Positions 26,368 through 33,617 of a stretch of 64,000 bases of DNA are shown here, piece by piece. This DNA is from JBCCQL01 sp039414355 (lineage in GTDB: Bacteria > Planctomycetota > Planctomycetia > Pirellulales > Lacipirellulaceae), in assembly GCA_039414355.1 (NCBI GenBank), contig JBCDJN010000012.1, positions 3,914 to 67,913 on the forward strand, in the 5' to 3' direction. The stretch's first letter is position 1. Each line of letters opens with the position of its first letter. The translations under genes were made by a program, and so were the position numbers. The notes under the pieces are model-generated. The model did no database searches, had not been told where the DNA came from, and saw only the letters and a program-made list of their open reading frames with translations.

Positions 26368-28003
26368 CAACAAGCCCCGCCAGCAAGTCCGCCTCACGAC
26401 TCGAAGGGGCTCGCAAAGCCGGGGCGCCCCAGCCGCCGCCGCCGGGGGTTTCGATTCGCAGGACGTCGCCCGTGTTGAGCGTGGTGTGGACTTTGGTTGG
26501 AAGGGATTCGGTGTCGCCGCTCGCTCGGGTGACCGAGCAGTACGCCCCGCGGGCCGCTTCGCCGCCGTCGAGACCCCACGGTGTAAAGCGGCGGCGGTCG
26601 GCGCCGATGGAGACGGTAACGCCATCGGCGAGCGACTCGATCTCGCGTACGAGGCCAACGCCGCCGCGGTACCGGCCGCTCCCGCCGCTGCCGGGGATAA
26701 ACTCATAACGGTTAACACGTAACGGGTAGGAGGACTCGATCACCTCAACCGGAGTGTTGAGCGTGTTGGTCAGGTGCGTGTGCACGGCGTCGCCGCCGTC
26801 GCGGTCGTGCGTGGCGCCCTGACCGCCGGCGAGCGTCTCAACATAGTTGAAATAGTCACCTGTCCGCGGATCGATGCCGCCGAGGTTGATCAGATTCATC
26901 TCGCCGCTGCACGCGGCGCACACGCGCTCGGGCGCCGCTTGGTAGAGGGCGCCCAAGAGCACGTCGACCACGCGTTGATCGGTGAGGATGTTCGCGTTGC
27001 CCACTGCCGCGGGAAAGCGGGCGTGCAGCACGCTCCCCTCGTCGGCCAGCACGTGCAGCGGGCGGTAGGCCCCGGCGCACACGGGCAATTCGGGATCAAT
27101 GACGGCCTTCGCCGCGTAGTACACGCACGAGCGTGCCGCCGACAGTCGGCAGTTGAGCGGGCCACGAACCTGCGTGCTGCTGCCGGCAAAGTCGGCCGTA
27201 AGCTCGTCGCCGTCGATGGTGACCGCCACGGCGATGCGGACCGGGTCGTCGGACCAGCCGTCGTCGTCCAGGAAGTCCTCGAAGCGATAAACACCGTCGG
27301 GCAGCCCAGCGATGCCCGACCGCATGCAACGCTCGGCGTGATCGAGCACATGGCGGGCATAGCCGCGAACCGTCTCGGCGCCGTGCTGCTCGATGAGCTC
27401 CGCTGCCCGCGCCTCGGCGGTCCGCCCCGCGGCGAACTGAGCGAGCAGGTCGCCCCGCAGCTCGTCGGTGGTCCGGACGTTCTGCTCGATGAGCGCGATC
27501 AACTCGCCGGCGAATTCGCCCTCGCGGAAGACCTTTACCGGCGGAATCTGCAGCCCCTCTTGGTAGACCTCGTGCACGCCCAGCGGCATGCTGCCGGGCG
27601 TGTAGCCGCCCAGGTCGATGTGGTGGGCCGTAGTCGCGGCGAGGGCGAAGAGCGTGCCTTCATGGAACACGCCGGAGACCATCGAGACGTCCGGTAGGTG
27701 GCCGGGGCCCTCGGGGAACGGCAGGTTGGTGATCACCGCGTCGCCCGGGCGCAGCGTCTCAACGGGCACGGCGGCCGCCACCGCCCGCAGGATGGCCGGC
27801 ATGATGCCCAAGTGCAGCGGCGTGCCCACCTCCGCCTGCGCGATCACCTGGCCGTCTGGCAAAGCGAGCGCAGCCGAGCAATCCCGCCGGTCCTTGATGT
27901 TGGGCGAGTAGGCCGAACGAACCATCGCCGCGCACGCCTCTTCCGCGGCGCCGCGAAAACGGTTCCGCATGATCTCGAGCGTCACCGGATCGACTTCGGT
28001 CAT
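26318..28003 (-). CDS. Hydantoinase/5-oxoprolinase subunit B
   Basis: 561 residues. HyuB-type subunit working with a HyuA-type ATPase in ATP-driven opening of hydantoin or 5-oxoproline rings. Seen: DPVTLEIMRNRFRGAAEEACAAM at the start, SPNIKDRRDCSAALALPDG, DLGGYTPGSMPLGVHEVYQEG, PGSGGSGRYRGGVGLVREIE and GGGGWGAP near the end. The last 17 or so residues (from VVNHREHRDHRG) are encoded by an intergenic repeat, so the native stop was lost. The start overlaps the M20 gene stop by 4 bases. The matching A subunit is on the opposite strand at 29317. Confidence 0.88.
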   Translation of the reverse strand: MTEVDPVTLEIMRNRFRGAAEEACAAMVRSAYSPNIKDRRDCSAALALPDGQVIAQAEVGTPLHLGIMPAILRAVAAAVPVETLRPGDAVITNLPFPEGPGHLPDVSMVSGVFHEGTLFALAATTAHHIDLGGYTPGSMPLGVHEVYQEGLQIPPVKVFREGEFAGELIALIEQNVRTTDELRGDLLAQFAAGRTAEARAAELIEQHGAETVRGYARHVLDHAERCMRSGIAGLPDGVYRFEDFLDDDGWSDDPVRIAVAVTIDGDELTADFAGSSTQVRGPLNCRLSAARSCVYYAAKAVIDPELPVCAGAYRPLHVLADEGSVLHARFPAAVGNANILTDQRVVDVLLGALYQAAPERVCAACSGEMNLINLGGIDPRTGDYFNYVETLAGGQGATHDRDGGDAVHTHLTNTLNTPVEVIESSYPLRVNRYEFIPGSGGSGRYRGGVGLVREIESLADGVTVSIGADRRRFTPWGLDGGEAARGAYCSVTRASGDTESLPTKVHTTLNTGDVLRIETPGGGGWGAPALRAPSSREADLLAGLVVNHREHRDHRGNDSDP

Positions 28004-29205
28004 GCTCCCGCCTCGGCGTCTTGAACGGCGAAGGGCGGGTCGTCAATCAACGCCCGGTAGGCACGCACGCCCTCCTGGAGCGCGTCGACGGCGATCCACT
28101 CGTCGGCCGTGTGCGCTTGGGCGATGTCGCCCGGCCCGAGCACCACGCAGGGCAGGTCGGCGGCGGCGTAGTGGTTGGCGTTGGTGGTGTACGGCGCGCC
28201 GCGGACGGTCGACGCGAAGCCCGCCGCCCGCAGCTTCTCGGCAACGCGGTCGCCCCACGCCAGGGACGCCTCGGAAGCGAACGGCGGCGCCGTCTCCACG
28301 GTGTGGATCTCGTAGTCGAGGCCCGGGCGTTCTTCCGCGACCGGTGCGACGGCGGCGTGAATCGAAGCGAGGGCGTCGCTGGCCACTTCGCCCGGCGCCA
28401 AGCGTTGATCGATCTGGATCTCGCAAGACTCCGGGATGATGTTGTGCTGCGTGCCGCCGGTGATGCCATTGATGCTGCAGGTTCCGCGGCCGGTGAGCGG
28501 GTGGCTGGCGGTGATGCCGGCGATGTGCCGCTCTTCGATCGCGGCGATCACCCGGGCCATGTCGCTAACGGCGTTGCGGCCGCGGTCGGGCGTGCTGGAG
28601 TGGGCGGCCCGACCGCGGGTGGTGAGCCGGCAGCGGAGGAACCCGTTCGACGCGGCCACCGCGTGGACCTCCGTCGGTTCGCCCACCACGACACCCGCCG
28701 GGCGCCAGCCGAGCCGCGTCAACTGTTGCTCCACGAACCATCGGGCGCCGAGCTGCCAATGCTCTTCCCCCACCGAGAACAGGATCGCCACATTCGCCGC
28801 TGCCGAACCTGCCGCCATGGCTTCACGCAGGGCCCACAGCATCGCCGCGCCGGTGCCCTTCGTGTCGCATGCGCCGCGGCCGTAGACGCGGCCGTCTCGC
28901 AGCTCGCCGCCGAAGGGATCGACGGTCATCCCGCCTACGTCAACCGTGTCCAGGTGGCTGTCGAGCAGCAGCCACGGCGCCTGCTCATCGACATGCGTGG
29001 TGACCAACACGTTCGGCGCGGCGCCGTCGACGGAAAGCGGGTTCGCCTCAAGCCCCCACGCCACCGCGAGGGCGGCCATCTTGTCGGCCAGCTCGCGTTC
29101 GGCATCGGGCGTCCCGCTGGCGTGCGGCGTGACGCTGTTCACGCGGATCATCGCCTGCAGCAGCGACACCACGTCCTCGGGGAGCGATTCGTCCATGGCG
29201 GGCAT
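28000..29205 (-). CDS. M20 family metallopeptidase (ArgE/DapE/CPG2-like)
   Basis: 401 residues from ATG 29205; a second ATG three codons in (29196) is equally possible. The open frame continues far upstream but only as a shadow of hyuA. Zinc-site residues: LLLDSHLDTVDVGG (His, Asp), GRGACDTKGTGAAM (bridging Asp), FSVGEEHWQLG (catalytic Glu-Glu), GEPTEVHA, and a final His in AQAHTADEWI. The inserted dimerisation domain contains GRAAHSSTPDRGRNAVSDMARV. It deacylates or hydrolyses N-acyl/carbamoyl amino acids or small peptides. Next to hyuA/hyuB it could act on the ring-opened product, but that is inference. Confidence 0.85.
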   Translation of the reverse strand: MPAMDESLPEDVVSLLQAMIRVNSVTPHASGTPDAERELADKMAALAVAWGLEANPLSVDGAAPNVLVTTHVDEQAPWLLLDSHLDTVDVGGMTVDPFGGELRDGRVYGRGACDTKGTGAAMLWALREAMAAGSAAANVAILFSVGEEHWQLGARWFVEQQLTRLGWRPAGVVVGEPTEVHAVAASNGFLRCRLTTRGRAAHSSTPDRGRNAVSDMARVIAAIEERHIAGITASHPLTGRGTCSINGITGGTQHNIIPESCEIQIDQRLAPGEVASDALASIHAAVAPVAEERPGLDYEIHTVETAPPFASEASLAWGDRVAEKLRAAGFASTVRGAPYTTNANHYAAADLPCVVLGPGDIAQAHTADEWIAVDALQEGVRAYRALIDDPPFAVQDAEAGA

Positions 29206-29304
29206 TCTACCGCGGGAACCGGCCGAACACAGTTGGCGCGGGGAGACCCGGCCCGTTGACCGCCGCCGGCCGTGCCGTGACGATGCGGCCGTCACATTTT
29301 GGTT

Positions 29305-29309
29305 GGAGG
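29305..29309 (+). promoter_or_regulatory. Shine-Dalgarno GGAGG deciding the hyuA start
   Basis: GGAGG ends seven bases before TTG 29317. The longer frame, from TTG 29299, would place this signal inside the gene, so TTG 29317 is chosen. Confidence 0.65.
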
Positions 29310-29316
29310 CACTCAG

Positions 29317-31341
29317 TTGGGCACGCGGATTGGCGTCGACACCGGCGGCACGTTCACTGACCTGGTCGGCCTGGACGAAGCGTCCGGCCGCACCCACGTG
29401 CTCAAGACTGCCAGCACGCCCGATGACCCGGGCCGCGCGATCATTGACGGCCTGCGGCAGGGCGAAGCCGAGGGGCTGTGGCGGTTGGGCGACCTCTCGC
29501 TCATTGTCCACGGCACGACGGTCGCCACCAACACGCTCTTGGAGCGACGCGGCGCCCGCACAGCGCTCGTCACGACGGCCGGCTTCCGCGACGTGCTCGC
29601 CATCGGTCGGCAGAACCGCCCGCGGCTCTACGACCTGCGTTCGCGGCGGCCCGAACCGCTCGTCCCGCGACAACTGCGCCTGGAGATCACCGAACGCACC
29701 GGCCCAACCGGCGAAGTGGAACGGCCGATCGACGAAGCGGAAGTTCGCCGCGTCGCCAGGCGGCTCGAAGACCTGAACGTTGAGGCCGTCGCCGTCGGGC
29801 TCCTCCACAGCCACACCAACCCCGCGAACGAACTCGCCGCCGGCAGGCTGCTTGGCGAGGCGATGCCGGGTGTGACGGTGTGCCTTTCCCATCGGCTCAG
29901 CGGCGAGCCAGGCGAGTACGAGCGGCACAGCACCGCCGCCGCCGGCGCGTTTGTGCAGCCGGTCGTTGAGACCTACCTGGCGAAGCTCGAGGCGACGCTG
30001 CGCTCCATCGGGGTCGCGGCGCCGGTGTTCGTGATGAAGTCGGGCGGCGGCGTCTCGGCCGCGGCGGCTGTCGCCGAGCGGTGCATCGAGACCGCACTCT
30101 CCGGCCCCGCCGGCGGCGTGCGGGCTTGCGTCGACCTGGCCGAACGCGTCCCCGACGGCAACCTCGTGGCGGCCGACATGGGCGGCACCAGCTTCGACGT
30201 CGCCGTGGTCGCCGGCGGCCGGCCCCAGCTCGCCCGCGAGGCGTCCATCGGGGGGCTGCCGCTCCGCATGCCGATGCTCGATATCCACACCATCGGCGCC
30301 GGCGGCGGCAGCATCGGCTGGGTCGACGCCGGCCAAGCGCTGCGCGTCGGTCCGCATTCCGCCGGCGCCTCGCCCGGGCCCGCCTGCTACGGTCTCGGTG
30401 GCGAAGAGCCGACCGTGACCGACGCCAATCTGGTGATGGGCCGGCTCTCGGCCGATTCGCCGCTGGCCGGCGGTCGGACGCTGGATCGGGAGCGGGCCGA
30501 GCGTGCGATCCATCGCATCGCGAAGCCGCTGGGGCTTTCGCTCCAAGCCGCGGCGGCCGGCGTCCTGCGCGTGGCGAACTCGGCCATGGTTGCGGCGCTG
30601 CGGAAGCTGACGATCGAGCGCGGAGTCGATCCCCGCGGCTACGCCCTGGGCGCCTACGGCGGCGCCGGCCCGCTGCACGCGGCGGAGCTGGCCGTGGAGC
30701 TGGGCGCCCGCACGGTGGTGCTGCCCGAATCGCCCGGCGTGTTTTCCGCGGTGGGGCTGCTGCTCGCCGACCTTCGCGAGGACCGCTACGCCTGGCTCAA
30801 ACTGCCGTGGAATGAAGAAGCCGCGAACGAGGCCGCTCGCGTGAGTCGGTTGCTCGCGGCGGACGCCGCCGACGAACTCGCCGCGGCCGCTTCGCTGAGC
30901 ACGCCGAGCGTTTCGCGGCGGGCGGTCGCGCTACGCTACCGTGGGCAGACGACCGACCTGCAAATCGAATGGCAAGGCGAAGCGGCGCCGGATGTGAAGC
31001 CCGTCGCCGAACGTTTCCACTCTCAGCACCAGTCGCGCTACGGCTTCGCTCGGCGCGATCACCCGATCGAGATCGCCGGCGTCGCCGTCACCGTCGAAGC
31101 GCCGCTGCCACGCCAGGAGCTTGTTGCCGGCGGAGCGGCAATCGCCGATGATGAAACGACGCGGCCGGTTTGGTTTGGCGAAGGGTTCGTCAACGCACGC
31201 GTGATCCGGCGTACCGCCATGCGGCACGAAGAGCCGGTCGACGGACCGGCCATCATCGAGCAGCCGGACACGGTCACTGTTGTGCCACCCGGATGGAAAG
31301 CGACCATAAAAGAGAAGGGCGAGTTGCTACTCACTGCGTAG
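29317..31341 (+). CDS. Hydantoinase/5-oxoprolinase subunit A
   Basis: 674 residues, TTG start supported by GGAGG seven bases upstream. N-terminal actin-like ATPase core: RIGVDTGGTFTDLVGLDE (4-21), IVHGTTVATNTLLERRGA, CLSHRLSGEPGEYERHSTAA, VFVMKSGGGVSAAAA, ALSGPAGGVRACVDLA, NLVAADMGGTSFDVAVV and HTIGAGGGSIGWVDAG. The C-terminal part (about 480-674) fits the Hydant_A_C region. Partner of the B subunit at 26318. A and B are usually adjacent on one strand; here they are divergent with the M20 gene between. Confidence 0.88.
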   Translation: MGTRIGVDTGGTFTDLVGLDEASGRTHVLKTASTPDDPGRAIIDGLRQGEAEGLWRLGDLSLIVHGTTVATNTLLERRGARTALVTTAGFRDVLAIGRQNRPRLYDLRSRRPEPLVPRQLRLEITERTGPTGEVERPIDEAEVRRVARRLEDLNVEAVAVGLLHSHTNPANELAAGRLLGEAMPGVTVCLSHRLSGEPGEYERHSTAAAGAFVQPVVETYLAKLEATLRSIGVAAPVFVMKSGGGVSAAAAVAERCIETALSGPAGGVRACVDLAERVPDGNLVAADMGGTSFDVAVVAGGRPQLAREASIGGLPLRMPMLDIHTIGAGGGSIGWVDAGQALRVGPHSAGASPGPACYGLGGEEPTVTDANLVMGRLSADSPLAGGRTLDRERAERAIHRIAKPLGLSLQAAAAGVLRVANSAMVAALRKLTIERGVDPRGYALGAYGGAGPLHAAELAVELGARTVVLPESPGVFSAVGLLLADLREDRYAWLKLPWNEEAANEAARVSRLLAADAADELAAAASLSTPSVSRRAVALRYRGQTTDLQIEWQGEAAPDVKPVAERFHSQHQSRYGFARRDHPIEIAGVAVTVEAPLPRQELVAGGAAIADDETTRPVWFGEGFVNARVIRRTAMRHEEPVDGPAIIEQPDTVTVVPPGWKATIKEKGELLLTA

Positions 31342-31370
31342 CCACTCGCCACTTGCACTTGCCACTACCC
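31341..31370 (+). repeat. Short-word repeat (GCCACTCGCCAC family) after hyuA
   Basis: Immediately beyond the hyuA stop the sequence reads GCCACTCGCCACTTGCACTT and onward. It is the same word family seen before purQ and before the gene at 52155, here at a 3-prime end between hyuA and the oppositely oriented tRNA-Leu. Confidence 0.5.
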
Positions 31371-31373
31371 GAG

Positions 31374-31457
31374 TGCCGCCGAGAGGAGTCGAACCTCCAC
31401 GCCCTTGCGGGCACATGGACCTGAACCATGCGCGTCTGCCAATTCCGCCACGGCGGC
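31374..31457 (-). tRNA. tRNA-Leu, anticodon CAG
   Basis: 84 bases, type II cloverleaf with a long variable arm. The acceptor stem GCCGCCG/CGGCGGC is perfect; the discriminator is A. D arm TGGCGGAATTGGCAGACG; anticodon loop TTCAGGT (anticodon CAG, Leu CUG); long arm TGCCCGCAAGGGCG; T loop TTCGACT. CCA is not encoded, consistent with the nucleotidyltransferase at 40407. Confidence 0.95.
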
Positions 31458-31541
31458 TAGAGCGACCAACTTCCGTTGGCCGAGCGGCAACCTTCGCATA
31501 ACCCCTTCGCTAACGCAAGTGGGCCGCGGCGCCGGGCGTGG

Positions 31542-31880
31542 TCAGTAGCGCGGCGTCTCGGGGTCGATCTCCAGGCTCCAGCGGTCAATGCCCCCGGCCA
31601 TGCTCTGAGCCTGGGTGAATCCCTGACCGCGGAGCCACATGGCGACCTGGGCGCTCCGCATGCCGTGGTGGCACATCACCACCAGCGGCCGGTCCTGCCA
31701 CTCGCGGAGCTCTTCGACCCTGCCGGGCAGTTCGCCCATGGGCAGCAGCCTGGCGGCGGACACCGCAGCGGTCGCGTGCTCGTCCGGCTCACGACAGTCG
31801 AGCAGCAACAAGTCGGCATCAGCGTCGAGCTGCTGCTTCACGGCTTGGCAGGAGACTTCTAGCTCGGGCGGTTCGGCCAT
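31542..31880 (-). CDS. Rhodanese-domain protein
   Basis: 112 residues from the ATG at 31880; the upstream 27 codons overlap a terminator hairpin and are rejected. Single rhodanese domain with LLLLDCREPDEH (24-35) and the active-site loop CHHGMRS (Cys70, Arg75), then GFTQAQSMAGGIDRWS. Sulfur carrier/transferase by family, cytosolic, cyanide or thiol acceptor unknown. The loop length fits single-domain GlpE-like rhodaneses. It precedes tRNA-Leu on the same strand. Confidence 0.9.
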   Translation of the reverse strand: MAEPPELEVSCQAVKQQLDADADLLLLDCREPDEHATAAVSAARLLPMGELPGRVEELREWQDRPLVVMCHHGMRSAQVAMWLRGQGFTQAQSMAGGIDRWSLEIDPETPRY

Positions 31881-31921
31881 CGATCCAGCGGTTGGTGCTT
31901 GTGGTTGGCGAAAACAAAGAA

Positions 31922-31950
31922 CCCCGCCGCGGCAGCTTGCCGCGGCGGGG
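31922..31950 (-). terminator. Rho-independent terminator of the DUF1559 gene
   Basis: A perfect 13-bp stem (31922-31934 with 31938-31950) with a 3-base loop, 39 bases after the stop of the leftward gene. On that strand it is followed by GGTTCTTTGTTTT, a T-rich tail. Strong, textbook form. Confidence 0.85.
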
Positions 31951-31988
31951 CATGAGGTCAAATCACAGAAGAGCAGCGGTTGCGGAGA

Positions 31989-33206
31989 TCACTCCTCAGG
32001 AATGATCTCGCGGCCGTTGCGGGTTACGGTCCAGATGTAGACGTTCACGTCGATCTCATCCGCAATCGCGTCACCGTGGCCGTCGCCGTAGCCGTGCTGG
32101 ACAACACCAGGGTGCTGAGCGCTCGGGCCCCACTTGCGGTCGCCACCGTGGGGGTTTTGTGCCGCTTGCTGATAGTACTCGTTTTGAATCTCCTCCTGCG
32201 TTGCCCGACGCGAACCCTTGTTCAACGCACAGGCGTTGACGCTGTTCGCCGCCCAAGCATTTTGGTTTTGGACGCCACCAGTGACGGTGTTCGCCTGCAC
32301 CATTTGGTTCTCGTCGTCGTTTGGCCAGACGGCAACCACGTAGGTGGTCGAACCGAAGTACCAAGCGGAGAACGTGTCGTCCTGCGTTTCGGCGATAACA
32401 ACCGTGTTGGACGTGCCGTCGGTCATGCTGCGGAACGAGTTGCCACGCTTGTTAACCTGATTGCCGACGACACCCGGAAACGCGAGGACGCCGTTACCGC
32501 AGATCGCCACGCCGCTGCAGTCGGCCGGCGGGTTGTTCGTGAAGCTGCCGGTGTTGATGAGCCCGAGGCCGTTGCCGAAGGCGCTGCCGCCTTGGCCTAA
32601 CCAGTGGGTAGCGGCAACGGCGACGTAGTTACCCACGCCGGCTTCGGTGCTGCCTTGGGGGTTTTGGCCCAAGTTCGGCAGAGAAGTCGTTTCGTCGCCG
32701 GGGTAACTGGGGCATTGCAGCGAATCGATCACCGTAGAGTAAATCGACGGGTTGTTCTCCGCATTGAAGGCAACGTTGGGCTGCACCGTGAGCGTTGCGG
32801 CTGTCGCCGGCAAGTTGAACTGCTGGGAGCCGTCGCGGATCCGATCGTACAGGGGGGTTTGTTCGGCGAACGGCAACAGTTGAACGACCCAGCTAAAGCC
32901 ATCGCTGGTTCCATCAATCCTTGGGTCGGGATTTGCGATCGGCAGCGCCCATTGCTGGCTTGTGCCGGAGTTGTACTGGCCGAACGGCAGGTTGGAGGCG
33001 AGCGGGAACATCTTGCGCGTGTCGTGGTAGTTGTGCAGGGCCAGCGTCCATTGCTTGACGTTGTTCAAGCACTGGTTGCGGCGGGCCGCTTCGCGGGCCG
33101 CCTGGACGGCGGGCAGCAGAAGCGCGATCAAGATGCCGATGATCGCGATCACGACCAGCAGCTCAACGAGGGTAAACCCTCGTTGCGAACGCACGGGCGT
33201 TCTCAT
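31989..33206 (-). CDS. DUF1559 protein with type II prepilin leader
   Basis: 405 residues. Prepilin-like N-terminus: RSQRGFTLVELLVVIAIIG (cleavage by prepilin peptidase after the Gly of RG, methylation at Phe), then LIALLLPAVQAAREAARRNQCLNNVKQ and ALHNYHDTRKMFP, the standard opening of the planctomycete family. The rest is the DUF1559 domain with QCPSYPGDE and a C-terminal SAQHPGVVQHGYGDGHGD segment, the usual His-rich end. Likely pseudopilin-like secreted surface protein; roles unknown. GAGGAGG seven bases before the ATG gives a strong start. Followed by a terminator. Confidence 0.93.
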   Translation of the reverse strand: MRTPVRSQRGFTLVELLVVIAIIGILIALLLPAVQAAREAARRNQCLNNVKQWTLALHNYHDTRKMFPLASNLPFGQYNSGTSQQWALPIANPDPRIDGTSDGFSWVVQLLPFAEQTPLYDRIRDGSQQFNLPATAATLTVQPNVAFNAENNPSIYSTVIDSLQCPSYPGDETTSLPNLGQNPQGSTEAGVGNYVAVAATHWLGQGGSAFGNGLGLINTGSFTNNPPADCSGVAICGNGVLAFPGVVGNQVNKRGNSFRSMTDGTSNTVVIAETQDDTFSAWYFGSTTYVVAVWPNDDENQMVQANTVTGGVQNQNAWAANSVNACALNKGSRRATQEEIQNEYYQQAAQNPHGGDRKWGPSAQHPGVVQHGYGDGHGDAIADEIDVNVYIWTVTRNGREIIPEE

Positions 33207-33617
33207 GGTGGTACCTCCTCAAACCAAGATAAAAGAAAGATAAAAAACGAATCGCACGCCGATCGGCGTCCGAATCGGGCTTCGATTAAAACTTCGCCAA
33301 GAGGCCCGAATACATTCCCGCTGCCAGCCGGCAGAAACGTAGCCGGGCCTCAGCGTGAGCAAATCGGTGGCCCGCGTACGGGAGGATCCCTCTCGAACCG
33401 CGCGCTTGGCTGCAGGTGGGACCCGTACCAGAGAGGAGACACGCTCGATGAGTCGCGTGCGGTCGCCCCAGCCTGTTCCGTAGGGGGATGCCACTTGTTC
33501 CACGTAGACTACCGCCCGCCAGCATCATTTGTCAACATTCGCAAACTCTTCGGAGTGCGCATTTTGCGCCCGGTTTAGTCGCCAGTGCGCCCGAAGTCGC
33601 AGCCCCAAGGCCGCCGC
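33207..33617. other. Intergenic region upstream of the DUF1559 gene and addB
   Basis: 411 bases between divergent genes. It includes the strong Shine-Dalgarno of the DUF1559 gene (33214-33220) and a GC-rich stretch with crossed complementary segments: 33376-33382 with 33422-33428, and 33389-33394 with 33431-33436. That stretch could be a structured leader or small RNA on either strand. No protein is convincing. Confidence 0.45.

Noticed and set aside
29206..30678. Upstream extension of the M20 peptidase frame (about 490 codons)
   Set aside because: Reads antisense through hyuA with no homology; the M20 family starts near 29196-29205.
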